Assembly (NCBI GenBank): GCA_025146925.1
Contig: CP102260.1
Span: forward strand, 2,407,389 to 2,471,388
Length of the DNA: 64,000 bases
Origin: [Bacteroides] pectinophilus
GTDB taxonomy: Bacteria > Bacillota > Clostridia > Lachnospirales > Lachnospiraceae
Direction: 5' to 3'
Positions 15,701 to 24,700 of this stretch are shown here, one piece after another. The notes under the pieces are model-generated. The model worked only from the letters and a program-made list of their open reading frames with translations, was not told where the DNA came from and made no database searches. How positions within the stretch are numbered: the stretch's first letter is position 1; the number at the start of each line of letters is the position of its first letter. The translations under genes and the position numbers were made by a program.

Positions 15701-16820
15701 CTCTGGAATCCTGATTGCCGATTTCCGTTGTCCATGCACCCCTGCTTTCCAAATATGCCTGTATGCTCAACTTGTCATCGTCTGTCATTTCTGACAATGC
15801 CTGCATCAGTTCCGGTCTGTCCATGCCATATACATCAAGCAGACTGAACTCTGAAAGGTCAGTATTCTGTATGAGGAGAATACTTTCCTTTGTCTGTTCC
15901 TGTGATACTTCCCTGTTCCTTTGTAATTCCTGTAATTGTTCCTCTATCCCGGTAATCAACTCCGAAGCTGTCCTCCGTATCGTATCCATGGAAGCTCTCA
16001 GTTCCTTGGTATCTCTGCCACTGCTCCATCCGGCAATATATCCAAAGGAATAATCGGAAGTGTCCACTCCAAAATGCTGACATACTGTATAAGCTATGCT
16101 CTCAGCTTCCACTTCTTTGGTATTGCGGTCTTTTTTCATCTGCTCATCCTGCTCCACTTCCTTGCTATGCAGCTTGGAGTGAGCCACCTCATGGATCATG
16201 GTCTTTAAGGTCTGGCCCTCGCTCATGTTTTCCTGCACCGCAATCCGCTTTGCTTCCCTGTCATAGTAGCCTTTGGAATCTCCGGCTATCTCCTCCAGTT
16301 CAATCGGTACTGGTGAAATGGCTTCTACTGCACGAATCATATCCTGATACCCTTCCACATCTGAAAGAAGCTCCTTTGCCGCAAGTTCCGGTATCGGCTT
16401 TCCGTCTGTCTGCGCCACATCAAAAACGGATACTGCCCGGAATGCCGGAATTGTTATCTCGACTTCTTCTTTCTGCGGATTTCCGTCCTTATCAAGTAAA
16501 AGTTCTTGTGTGACCGGATCAATCTTGTCCCTCTCCTCTTTGATTTTATAGGGTGCCGGGGCAAGGATACGAATACCCTTTTCCCCCTTCTTAACGTGCC
16601 TGTCAAAATTCTTCTGCCAAGCCTTGAATCCGGCCACTAACGTAGCGTCTGGCTTTTGCATCGCAATTAACATAATATTGTTAAAGCTGTAATTATGGAA
16701 TTTTGACATGGTATTCAGATAAGTCTTGTACTTCTCGCTTTCAAAAAGCTCCTTGATACCCTGCTCTAGCTTCTCCGTTATTTCCTGTACTTTCTGTTTT
16801 TCTGTTTTAGATTCTGCCAT
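12762..16820 (-). CDS. ArdC-type ssDNA-binding/zincin multidomain protein of conjugative transposons
   Basis: 1352 residues. Residues 1-130 resemble the ArdC ssDNA-binding domain (Y-S-F-N-N-I-M-L-I-A-M-Q-K-P-D-A, then A-W-Q, V-K-K-G-E-K-G-I). Residues about 170-265 hold a zinc peptidase H-E-V-A-H site followed by Y-T-V-C. Near 965-1040 is a nucleotidyltransferase-like G-S-R-C-R-G plus S-D-L-D-V-V-V. Near 1080-1200 is an ArdA-like segment with G-M-P/I-S-I-G-V-N-type spacing. The tail is a Lys/Glu-rich S-L-K-E-R-L-A-A-K-Q-K. Such proteins protect or process incoming single-stranded DNA during conjugation. GGAGGAAATACT precedes the ATG. TTRAP follows directly. The catalytic state of the NT and peptidase parts is untested. 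Confidence 0.8.
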   Translation of the reverse strand: MAESKTEKQKVQEITEKLEQGIKELFESEKYKTYLNTMSKFHNYSFNNIMLIAMQKPDATLVAGFKAWQKNFDRHVKKGEKGIRILAPAPYKIKEERDKIDPVTQELLLDKDGNPQKEEVEITIPAFRAVSVFDVAQTDGKPIPELAAKELLSDVEGYQDMIRAVEAISPVPIELEEIAGDSKGYYDREAKRIAVQENMSEGQTLKTMIHEVAHSKLHSKEVEQDEQMKKDRNTKEVEAESIAYTVCQHFGVDTSDYSFGYIAGWSSGRDTKELRASMDTIRRTASELITGIEEQLQELQRNREVSQEQTKESILLIQNTDLSEFSLLDVYGMDRPELMQALSEMTDDDKLSIQAYLESRGAWTTEIGNQDSREYGEYHLDVRYNTDTDELIDMKERKAVYDKAMEPINADDVVVKFASIFESEWEVLKITNMLRDDVRKMLKDMASLDEKEWDGNYLSYMEKQGAEITLLASSSKELNGNMPDFWDYEYDFDAGLTDAEKLSVIQQAEHIINRLEHGQPAFSDDERNLIVNYAYKLSNVEKTRELAEHIYAQEVDGNQDVALAMFDAQAEIDALPDSMVGISEMQEYGYTWIEMLPLTQERALELFDHDLPVYLLHTDGSESTVADRKQILEHDGMCGIEKGDWQNERKLLMMQEELTESNSNREALLLYGNTDKYGIYQLKDNPELDKLRFEGTESLKRMGITKDNFDAVLPENYKLVYLGELSELQGQTQSETLEAIYTKFNIDHPADYKAHSLSVSDIVVLHENGENSAHFVDSFGFTELPKFMLTLEGKENEIQTELAVHIADRYILMHECDEGYDYSILNEQYHLLDGGVYDNPDITIQRAMDMVIADLKEPRFSSVTEQYYRDEYLQGEVYAGSEAEIVDFVELSEKAEEVEQADLEAKQAEFRENNPDVVADFRAKTEELFHSLDGQSAVDIEKTVYAYVQSQIDEYGLDAQIVDVVVSGSRCRGIEQENSDLDVVVEYTGSTREDDLFNMLHEDSIYIAGIQVDINPITESRTGTLETYLPEVETYLQEKAQQEQINNQLVTQGRELVQEQNALVSEEKVLSELEKEPVIEPETVHITFTVAECGEFHNMGEYHEGIETIEEAMKLYNAIDPSRMHGIPSIGVNMHIEGTEEWEDEQADIVSGKRIDVDFLNYIPELRDTPKVQDAIKKLIAAYPEKDVIDMETKEQKIQTLAAELDQLSYEIDTYGYRDSVSDRESQIQMIADDIRTGNVKPLSIFLQASIDEGIDEDSERQAKELLVKLAEYKPLAKIEELEEQNYNMIDERLNNGVEKFNREEEKKEQQEKPQARSSLKERLAAKQKEATQGNNKDTKEQEKSKNSHREM

Positions 16821-16855
16821 AGTATTTCCTCCATCTGCTTATTTTTTGCATGACA

Positions 16856-16881
16856 AAAGGCAGCCATTATTGACTGCCTTT
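16856..16881 (-). promoter_or_regulatory. GGCAG/CTGCC hairpin in the leader of the ArdC-like gene
   Basis: AAAGGCAG (16856-16863) pairs perfectly with CTGCCTTT (16874-16881) across a 10-base loop, 36 bases before the start codon at 16820. Hairpins with the same stem precede the genes at 30194 and 21589. It may be a weak terminator/attenuator. Between it and 17037 there is only a 26-codon frame starting GTG (T-G-A-E-R-R-Q-E-Y-I), which I do not call. Confidence 0.5.
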
Positions 16882-17037
16882 GCATAACTACGATATTCAC
16901 TTATAAACCTTTATCATTACTGCCCGTATTCGTTTTGATTTCTGCAATGTACTCCTGTCTCCTTTCTGCACCTGTCACTGTAAATGTTTTTACAAATAAA
17001 AAAGACAACCAAGATTTTGTTTCTTAATTGCCTGTTT

Positions 17038-17367
17038 CTATGCTATTAAATTTTTATTGAACCGATAACCAACTCCCCAAACAGTCTGTATATAGCTTGG
17101 CTTGCTAGGATTATCCTCTATCTTCTCCCGAATATTCCGGATATGGCTCATGACGATGTTGTAATCGCCGGAATAGGATTCTTTCCACACAATGTCATAA
17201 ATCTGTTCCTTACTGAACACTATTCCCGGATGCTTTGCAAAAAGCTTCAAGATTTCAAACTCGGTATATGTAAGCTCTATCTCCTGATTTTCCCGAATGA
17301 TTACCCGTTGAACCTCATCTATCATAAGACCTTTGAAATTCAACAGATGCTCGTTCATACCTGACAT
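17038..17367 (-). CDS. Orphan winged-helix DNA-binding protein, OmpR/PhoB C-terminal type
   Basis: 109 residues that are just the effector half of an OmpR-type regulator: I-E-L-T-Y-T-E-F-E-I-L-K-L-F-A-K, then V-F-S-K-E-Q-I-Y-D-I-V-W, V-M-S-H-I-R-N-I-R-E-K-I-E, and V-W-G-V-G-Y-R-F. The receiver domain with its phosphorylated Asp is absent: the frame is open for only 23 more codons upstream and these do not match a receiver. It could be a natural one-domain regulator, as some elements carry, or a broken response regulator. It stands between two cargo blocks with no kinase beside it. Confidence 0.75.
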   Translation of the reverse strand: MSGMNEHLLNFKGLMIDEVQRVIIRENQEIELTYTEFEILKLFAKHPGIVFSKEQIYDIVWKESYSGDYNIVMSHIRNIREKIEDNPSKPSYIQTVWGVGYRFNKNLIA

Positions 17368-17436
17368 CTGAATGACTTCTTCCTGTTCCTGAAAAATATC
17401 TGTTCTGCAATGAACTGTTGGATAAATTAACCCGCA

Positions 17437-18108
17437 TTATTCCACCCTCTCCTGTAAATTACCTAATCTGTTCAGCACTTCATACATCCGGCCATTGCCA
17501 AATATATAATTTTGCAAAACAAGCGGCTTCCCCACCTGCCTGCTTTCCCGGTACAGCTTCATATAAGCATCCTTCGCTTGATAAAAGCTGTCTTCCAATT
17601 CTTCCATCTCTTTTGTTGGCATTTCAAAAATTTTCCCCTGAATGACCTGCCCCTGGGCTGCTATTCTTGCACAGGATTTCTGCCATGCCGCTTCCTGCTC
17701 AAATTGTATATCCAGCCACTCTATCTCATCTTCTTTTGTCAGCGGCGTCCCATCTACCTTATAATACTGTTCATTTTCATAGCGCTGTTCAATTTCAGAA
17801 TACAGCCTTGCATAACTCAATCCGCAGGCATTTACAACATCAGTATAGTCATACTGCCCTTTTTCTTCCCTAATTTCTTTTAATATTCCGGCTCTCATAT
17901 CGCTGAACGATGTAACCGAATGCACAACTGTATGCTTAATTTTATCCATTAAATTTTCCCTGTTTTTCGATAATTGAGAAACCTCTAAAATATCCTTATG
18001 AAACACTTTCTGGTCTTCATTTTGGCTTTCCTGTTTTCCCAAATATTCCCTATCAAACTTGAAAAAATCCGGCAGATGAATAGGATGACTTAAAAATGTA
18101 ATTGACAT
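17437..18108 (-). CDS. Class II array protein, divergent
   Basis: 223 residues, soluble. The class II core is present: A-R-L-Y-S-E-I-E-Q-R-Y-E-N-E-Q, then T-P-L-T-K-E-D-E-I-E-W-L-D near residues 110-135. The N-terminal L-S-I-S-x-x-G motif of other members is not evident; instead it starts M-S-I-T-F-L-S-H-P. AAGGAGAAA precedes the ATG at 18108. It directly follows the class I gene at 18121 (12 bases), the last of a run of five array genes transcribed together. Function unknown. Confidence 0.7.
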   Translation of the reverse strand: MSITFLSHPIHLPDFFKFDREYLGKQESQNEDQKVFHKDILEVSQLSKNRENLMDKIKHTVVHSVTSFSDMRAGILKEIREEKGQYDYTDVVNACGLSYARLYSEIEQRYENEQYYKVDGTPLTKEDEIEWLDIQFEQEAAWQKSCARIAAQGQVIQGKIFEMPTKEMEELEDSFYQAKDAYMKLYRESRQVGKPLVLQNYIFGNGRMYEVLNRLGNLQERVE

Positions 18109-18120
18109 ATCTCTTTCTCC

Positions 18121-18777
18121 TTACTTAAAAGCACTATCCGTAACCGCTTCCGTCATAGCATTTGCTTCATAAGCATTAGACGCTTTTGACAACAGCCTTT
18201 CATTGTTCCACGACCGTAATAATCGGCTTCTTTCCTGTTCCTGCTTTGCAATCTTTTCATTCAACATTTCCTGCTGCTGTTTTTTAACCTGCGCCCGTTT
18301 TTCCAGATATTCTTCCAAAAGCTCTTTTTGTCTATCTTTCTTGTTGCTTGTCTTTTTATAAAAACTGTTTTGTGAACGAGCATAAAATTCCGATTGATTA
18401 TTAACACCAGACCATGAATCGCCCCTATAATCTTTAGCAGTAGCTCCTACAGTGAGCACCATAGAAGCTTCCAACGGTGCAAAGGACGAAGTTAAGTCAC
18501 GTTTAAGTGCTGATAATATCTTTTCCCTGTACTCCGGATCATCTTTCATATTCTTAAATGCTTCCTCTGATATGTTGATAGCCACATTGGTTATAGTTCT
18601 ATTTCTGGGTATCTTATCAATTTCAGCATAAAATTCCTTTTTGAAAATCGCCATTTCTTCCGCTTCTGATAATTCCTTTGTATTGCCCGTTTCTCCCGTG
18701 CTGTTTACGCTCTTTGTACTTTTCGTTGTTGCAACATTGTTCTGATAATAACTCTGTCCTACTCCACTAATAGCCAT
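18121..18777 (-). CDS. Class I array protein (DUF6033-like)
   Basis: 218 residues. The start is M-A-I-S-G-V-G-Q-S-Y-Y-Q-N-N. The family core is V-A-I-N-I-S-E-E-A-F-K-N-M-K-D-D-P-E-Y near residues 65-83. The last 70 residues are a Lys/Glu/Gln coiled coil. Unlike copy 1 it ends S-A-F-K, without the F-D-I-K-A tail. AAGGAGG precedes the ATG. The D-P-E-Y core and the tandem place beside a class II gene match the arrangement at 6756-8380. I recognise the family only as uncharacterised DUF6033. Confidence 0.75.
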   Translation of the reverse strand: MAISGVGQSYYQNNVATTKSTKSVNSTGETGNTKELSEAEEMAIFKKEFYAEIDKIPRNRTITNVAINISEEAFKNMKDDPEYREKILSALKRDLTSSFAPLEASMVLTVGATAKDYRGDSWSGVNNQSEFYARSQNSFYKKTSNKKDRQKELLEEYLEKRAQVKKQQQEMLNEKIAKQEQERSRLLRSWNNERLLSKASNAYEANAMTEAVTDSAFK

Positions 18778-18793
18778 TTTTAATCCTCCTTTA

Positions 18794-19525
18794 TCAGCAC
18801 TTTTTCATAATATCCGATAGTATGCTTGTTGCTGTTCCTTGTTTGTAATTTATACTTTTAAAGGCTACCAAAAACTTCTCTTTAGCCTGCTCCATTATTG
18901 ATACTGCGGTTTTCTGATATTTTGTATCAAACATTTGAGCCTTATCTTGTGTTTTTACTTCATTTTGAGGGCTATTTCTACGGAAATACCATGAACTGTC
19001 TGCGTTTTCAAATGCTTTATTGGTTTGTTGACAGGTAATATATCCTTCTAAATTTGCCAGACGCATTTTAAAGGCTTCGTCCAATCCGGCTAAATCTTCG
19101 TCAAGTGTCAATGACTTTTTCCCCGTAAGTTCGTAGGAAACTTCACGATCTCCATTTTCATGTTCTTTTACGATTTCATTATAACGGGTTTCATATGTAT
19201 CCATTATAGATTTCATCACATCTTCAACATTATAATTCCTGTCTTTTAATGTTAGGCTGCTAATATCCCGCATTGCGGTATAGTGTTCCCAAGCAACCTC
19301 ATTTGTATTTTGTATTGTCAGTTCCCTGACATTGGTATAATCCGAATCAGGTTCAAATTTGCTTGCCATTTCCCGCAGCATATTTCTTCCTGCATCAGAA
19401 ATAGAAAGATTTGCCGACTGCTTCACCATCTTTGAGATTGCTTCCCTAACAGTTGCTTCTCCCCGTATATAATTTGTAGTCGTTCCCAAATAATCATAAT
19501 TATGTCCGACTCCATTAATAGCCAT
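18794..19525 (-). CDS. Class II array protein with a class I-type N-terminus
   Basis: 243 residues. It opens M-A-I-N-G-V-G-H-N-Y-D-Y, the signature of class I proteins, but the body is class II: A-N-L-S-I-S-D-A-G-R-N-M-L near residue 38, Y-N-E-I-V-K-E-H-E-N-G-D-R-E, then S-L-T-L-D-E-D-L-A-G-L-D-E-A-F. The N-terminal dozen residues therefore look like a movable module shared by unlike proteins. GGAG precedes the ATG. It lies 16 bases upstream of the class I gene at 18121, reading the same way. Confidence 0.75.
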   Translation of the reverse strand: MAINGVGHNYDYLGTTTNYIRGEATVREAISKMVKQSANLSISDAGRNMLREMASKFEPDSDYTNVRELTIQNTNEVAWEHYTAMRDISSLTLKDRNYNVEDVMKSIMDTYETRYNEIVKEHENGDREVSYELTGKKSLTLDEDLAGLDEAFKMRLANLEGYITCQQTNKAFENADSSWYFRRNSPQNEVKTQDKAQMFDTKYQKTAVSIMEQAKEKFLVAFKSINYKQGTATSILSDIMKKC

Positions 19526-19644
19526 TTCCTAATTCTCCATTGTCATCAATTTTTTATATTGCCGCCCCTGCCCCCTTGCAATAAGTCCGGGCAGTCCGCA
19601 AAAGCAAAGGTTTATGCGCCTTGCGGAATATGAACAATTTCTCC

Positions 19645-20310
19645 TTATGCCTTTATATCAAAACTTGCCCCTGTCGGCGCAGATGTACCAGAAACCGCAG
19701 CTAAGAGGTTCTGCTTAACACTTTTTACATCAGTGCCAGTAGCTGATATTGTAAACGTTTCATCTTCTGTCAGCTTCTCCAACTGCGCCTTTTTCTCTGC
19801 CCGTCTCTTAGCTGCCTTTTCTTCTGAGATTTTTCTTTCCTCACGCTTTTTCTATAATCTTTCTTTTTGTTTCTTTTCCGCATTCAATGTAGTTGAATTT
19901 TGTTTTGAACCACTGGTTCTTGTCATACCTCCGCAAGTAACAGAAGCATTCCCATCGGCATCTATTACAGTTGTAACACCATGTATCACTGCATTATCAG
20001 CTTTGGCTTGTGCAAACATTCTATTCTGTCCCGGTACTGCACCAGTTAAATTAAACTCTACTTTCTTGGCAAATTCCGGATCATTTGCCATTTTCTTTAG
20101 ACATTCGCTAGAAAGATTTATTACCACTTTATTTTCATTTCCACTCATAAGACTGCTACCCGTATTAAAAGTAATCTCCGGGAACTTTTTACACAGTTTC
20201 TCATAATATTCCTGCACTTTGTCCTTGCTGTTTGTCTTTACCTCCGTTGCTACATTAGTGTTTCACACTCTTCTACTTCGAGAATTAATTGCTTTTTCAT
20301 ATCCTGTCAT
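19645..20310 (-). pseudogene. Class I array gene with two in-frame stop codons
   Basis: One uninterrupted reading frame of 221 codons from the ATG at 20310 (M-T-G-Y-E-K-A-I-N-S-R-S-R-R-V) to the TAA at 19645 carries a TGA at codon 16 and a TAG at codon 153. Between them is the family core N-L-S-S-E-C-L-K-K-M-A-N-D-P-E-F, and beyond the TAG the normal tail continues: S-E-E-K-A-A-K-R-R-A-E-K-K, I-S-A-T-G-T-D-V-K-S-V, ending F-D-I-K-A. A shorter product could start at the GTG at 20217. Two point nonsense changes without frameshift point to recent decay. Stop-codon readthrough is possible but nothing supports it. Confidence 0.8.
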
Positions 20311-20323
20311 AAAACTCGCTATA

Positions 20324-21283
20324 TTAAACAATTCCACCGTGCTTATATTGCTGTTCCCGAAGCTTATCCAACGATTTTGCTCCATCCGGGCTATACAAAT
20401 CCAATAATTCCAAAAAATTACCAGACTCCTTACACCCATTCAATATCATACGCATACTATCCGCATCTTTACCGAATAACATACCCAACAGACTCATATC
20501 ATACTGATTTTGACTATCACTTAATACTCCCTGCTGATGTAAATCCTCCATAAAACCATAAGAACGAACCTCGGAACCTATTCGCATCGCCACATTATAT
20601 AAATCTGGATCAACAGTATGAAGATAATTTAGGTAGCGTGTCTCAATATTTCTATTGGGCGTGCCACTCATCATCCAATTTGCTATATCTTCCAAAGATG
20701 CACCTATGGCAGCATCATCAATCAAATGCATCTGCCATCTTCCGCTTTCAGTCTTTGTAAAGGTATATTTTCCATCTTCCGAATACAATGTATTTGACCA
20801 TGAGTTTTTTGGAGCCGCCTGGTCTCTGACAAGCACTTCAAATGCATCCATTGCAACTCTGTCTGGGATACACTTTTTCTCATCTGTTGGTAATTCCATT
20901 TTCCCCAATGCTACTGCAGTTTGCACTAGTTCATAATCCGATATGTTTTCTCCATGATAAAAATAAGAATTTTGTTCTTTCAATTTATCAAATGATGCCG
21001 GTAGTTTTACTTCTGCCAACTGTTCTTTGGAAACCTCAGTCCAATCTTCTTTTTTCTTACTACCTGCGGTCTGCATCTGCACTCTCGAACCATTTGTAAT
21101 CTTTGTACCATATTTTGCATTTACCATATGTTCTGTTATTGTCACATGTGCAAACTGAAATAAACTCCTTTGGTTTCTTGTATTTCCGTAACCTTCAACT
21201 TTCACAGCATATGGAAATGATGACTTCGTATTCAAAACAGAGTAAGTACCTGTATAAAATGTATTTGCCGCTTGTATTCTCAT
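20324..21283 (-). CDS. Array protein of unknown family, 319 aa
   Basis: 319 residues from the ATG at 21283, chosen for its TGGAGG site eight bases before it; the frame extends 16 codons further. No signal peptide. The start M-R-I-Q-A-A-N-T-F-Y-T-G-T-Y-S resembles the short N-terminal stretches of other array members. The middle has W-Q-M-H-L-I-D-D-A-A-I-G and an acidic C-terminal half; it ends Q-Y-K-H-G-G-I-V. I see no catalytic motif. It is the first gene of the run 21283-17437 and lies 13 bases before the class I pseudogene. Confidence 0.6.
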   Translation of the reverse strand: MRIQAANTFYTGTYSVLNTKSSFPYAVKVEGYGNTRNQRSLFQFAHVTITEHMVNAKYGTKITNGSRVQMQTAGSKKKEDWTEVSKEQLAEVKLPASFDKLKEQNSYFYHGENISDYELVQTAVALGKMELPTDEKKCIPDRVAMDAFEVLVRDQAAPKNSWSNTLYSEDGKYTFTKTESGRWQMHLIDDAAIGASLEDIANWMMSGTPNRNIETRYLNYLHTVDPDLYNVAMRIGSEVRSYGFMEDLHQQGVLSDSQNQYDMSLLGMLFGKDADSMRMILNGCKESGNFLELLDLYSPDGAKSLDKLREQQYKHGGIV

Positions 21284-21433
21284 AATATAACCTCCAATCC
21301 AAACAGAAACAGCGTCTATTTTCACATTCAATCCCTTGAAACAGACGCCATCCTTAGCTCATAATATTTATCGACATTTATTCATTTTTCTTTACAGAAT
21401 GGAACGAAACCTGAAATTTGGGCGTGCCTCTTA

Positions 21434-21589
21434 CTATATCTGTAACCCTATAAGTTTTCGATACTCCTTTGCATTTTCACAATCTGATACAATTCCTGAT
21501 TGCGCATCCAAGCAAAACGGTAACATCTGCCAATCCTCATTGCCACATGCTCCTACCAATAACAATTGTCTGCCATAAATGATCTCCAT
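21434..21589 (-). CDS. Small hypothetical protein, 51 aa
   Basis: The ATG at 21589 opens a 51-codon frame: M-E-I-I-Y-G-R-Q-L-L-L-V, G-A-C-G-N-E-D-W-Q-M-L-P-F-C, D-A-Q-S-G-I-V-S-D, ending L-I-G-L-Q-I. Amino-acid makeup is protein-like, and it follows a GGCAG/CTGCC hairpin (21602-21627) like those before two giant genes. The ribosome site is weak. It is the only coding candidate in the 427 bases between the 319-aa gene and the helicase stop. Confidence 0.4.
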   Translation of the reverse strand: MEIIYGRQLLLVGACGNEDWQMLPFCLDAQSGIVSDCENAKEYRKLIGLQI

Positions 21590-21601
21590 CTTTGCACGAT
21601 A

Positions 21602-21627
21602 AAGGGCAGCCACTACGGACTGCCCTT
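21602..21627 (-). promoter_or_regulatory. GGCAG/CTGCC hairpin downstream of the helicase gene
   Basis: AAGGGCAG pairs with CTGCCCTT across 10 bases. A second hairpin, formed by CCCAACC with GGTTGGG, lies at about 21659-21692, closer to the helicase stop at 21711, and one or both may end that transcript. Confidence 0.5.
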
Positions 21628-21710
21628 ACATAAACTGCTATAACACTTTTCAATATTCCCAACCCGAATAGTGCTGACAGGTTGGGAATAAAGTTGGGAA
21701 TAAAACTTTT

Positions 21711-24700
21711 TTATAAAATCTGATCTTTCCCCTTTGCCTTATCCACTGCATCCCTTCCTGCAGGTGTCCCGGACACCCTTGCCTTCATTGCTGCGAGTTT
21801 TTCTTGCAATGAAGTCCGTTCTGCAGGTCGGTCTGCAAGTCTGCGTTCTCCTTCTGGTGCTGCTTTTTCCAAATTGCTCTGCTTGATTGGCATATCCGCA
21901 ACCACTTCCTCCCGGTTATCCACTTTTTTCACATCTTCATGTGGTTTTTCTGGTTCCGTGGCTTCGTCATCCATGCCAATCGCATCATCGCCCTTTTCAT
22001 CCATGTTAAGCAAGGCATTAAGTTCTGCAAGACGTTCCAGTTTCTCGGAAAGCTCCGCTTCCTGCGGAAACGGCTTGTCTACTTCTGCTTTTGCTGTTTC
22101 AAGCTGATGTTCCACATTGGAAAGTTTCGTCTGTGCTTCCTCAAGCTGTATTGGCATGGCTTCCAGTGCATTGTTGATACGGGTGATATTGCCGAGCGGA
22201 TCAGTGCCGACTTCCATCGGATGGCTCATGGCTCCTTTGACATTCATCACAAACTTATTGTTAAAAGAATCAAAAGTTACATTCAGCTTAAATCCAAGAT
22301 ATTCCCCTACATCCGCACTAGCATTGATGCCTTTGATTTCCTTACACATGGCTATGATCGCAGTTCCAGCTTCCTTCTTATCGGTGTATGGCTTTCCGCC
22401 CACCTGCATAAAGAACTGCTCCTTATCCTCCGGCTTATTTTTCGCATATTTTTCCATATCAGCAGTAAAGCCTTCGATACGCTCCTTGAAAATGGCGATC
22501 TGATGCGGATAATGTTGTGTGATGTTATCCTCCAGCCTGTACTTCTGACTGGTATGGTTTGCCTTCATCAGTTTCAGCTTCGATACCTGAATATCGAGAT
22601 CCATTTTTTCTTTTATGTAGGGATTACCTGTGGCAAGTGCCTTGACTTCTGCATAGGAAAGTGCCGCTTCGTCCACATCCTCACAGCTTCGCACCGGGGA
22701 TTTGCTGGTCATGATCTGTCCGATGAATTTCTGTTTATTCTCGATGAGCTGCCACGAATAACTGTCAAACGTACCTTCCGTAACATAACGAAATATCTTG
22801 ACCTTATCATTCTGGTTGCCCTGTCGTAAAATACGACCTTCCTGCTGTTCAATATCAGAAGGACGCCAAGGCACATCCAGATGATGCAGTGCAATCAATC
22901 TGTCCTGCACATTCGTACCGGCTCCCATTTTTGCTGTGGAACCTAATAAAAAACGAACCTGTCCGCTTCTTACTTTTGCAAACAGCTCCGCTTTTCTAAG
23001 TTCTGTATTGGCATCATGGATAAATGCGATCTCCTGCTCCGGCACTCCCTTTTCCATGAGCTTGTTTTTTATATCCTCATACACATTGAAAGTGCCATCA
23101 CCCTTCGGTGTCGATAAATCACAGAAAATCAACTGTGCCGACTTCTGCTCTTTGGTGTTCTCCCATATCTCATAGGCTTTCTCCACACAGGTTGCCGCTT
23201 TAGAATTTTCCTCATCCGGAAGCATATCGTTGAGTAATCTCTGATCAAGTGCCAGCTTTCTTCCGTCATTGGTAATCTTTAACATGTTGTCCTCGTAAGG
23301 CTGTACCTGCCTGTCCCGGACTGCTTCGGCACGTTCCGCAAGTGACGCTACCATGTCTTTCTGGAACTCACTCGGCTTTAGAACCACATTTTCATATTCT
23401 GCTTCCGGCACAGGAAGTTTTAACATATCCGGTGTCTGAATGTCCGCACTCTCCTTGAAAAGTGCAATCAGCTCCGGCAGATTGAAAAACTTCGCAAATC
23501 TTGTCTTTGCCCGGTATCCGGTTCCTTCCGGTGCAAGCTCTATGGCTGTCTGTGTTTCTCCAAAAGAAGCCGCCCATGCGTCAAAATGTCCCAGTCCCAG
23601 CTTTTGGAGCGTTCCATACTGAAGATAACGCATATTCGTATAAAGCTCCGTCATGCTGTTGGAAATCGGTGTTCCAGTCGCAAAGGTCACACCCTTGCCG
23701 CCTGTGATCTCATCAAGATACTGACACTTGGCAAACATATCCGAGGACTTCTGTGCTTCCGTCTGTGCGATACCTGCCACATTCCTCATTTTTGTGTAGA
23801 GGAACAAATTTTTATAATTGTGCGATTCATCCACAAACAGCCTGTCTACCCCCAACTGCTCAAAGGTCACGACATTATCCTTACGGCTCTGGTCGTTTAA
23901 CTTATCAAGACGCACCTGCAATGCTTTCCTTGATTTTTCCATCTGCTTAATAGTATAACGCTCCCCGTTATCTTTTTTTGCCTGTTCAATGGCAAGCTCA
24001 ATCTCATCAATCTGTCTTTCGATTGTAGCCGCCTGTCTTTCCTGTGATAACGGGATTTTTTCAAACTGACTATGCCCGATGATTACAGCATCATAATCAC
24101 CTGTCGCAATACGGGAACAGAACTTTTTTCGGTTGGCAGGTTCAAAATCTTTTTTCGTTGCTGCAAGGATATTTGCTCCGGGATATAACCGAAGGAAATC
24201 ACTTGCCCATTGTTCAGTCAGGTGGTTCGGCACTACAAATAATGACTTCTGGCATAGTCCCAGACGCTTGCTTTCCATTGCCGCTGCTGTCATTTCAAAG
24301 GTCTTTCCGGCACCGACGCAATGCGCAAGCAGGGTATTATCTCCATACAGTACATGGGCAACCGCATTTTTCTGATGCGGCTTTAATTCAATATCCGGTG
24401 TCATGCCTGGAAATTTCAGATGCGAACCGTCATATTCTCTTGGTCTGGTGGAATTGAAAAGCTCATTATATTTTGCCACAAGTGTCTGCCTGCGTTCCGG
24501 ATCACGGAATACCCAGTCCTTAAATGCCTCCCTTATTGCTTCCTGCTTCTGGCTTGCAATCATGGTTTCCTTTTTATTGAGGACTCTCTTTTCCTTTCCA
24601 TCCTCCTCAATGGTGTCATATACTCTCGTATCTTTGAGGTTCAGGGAATCTTCCAGTATCTTATAGGCATTTACCCGGCTTGTACCGTATGTCATGTTGA

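Noticed and set aside
19645-20310. Recoding (TGA/TAG read as amino acids) in the class I gene
   Set aside because: No selenocysteine or pyrrolysine elements seen, other genes here use TGA and TAG as normal stops, and sister genes have sense codons.
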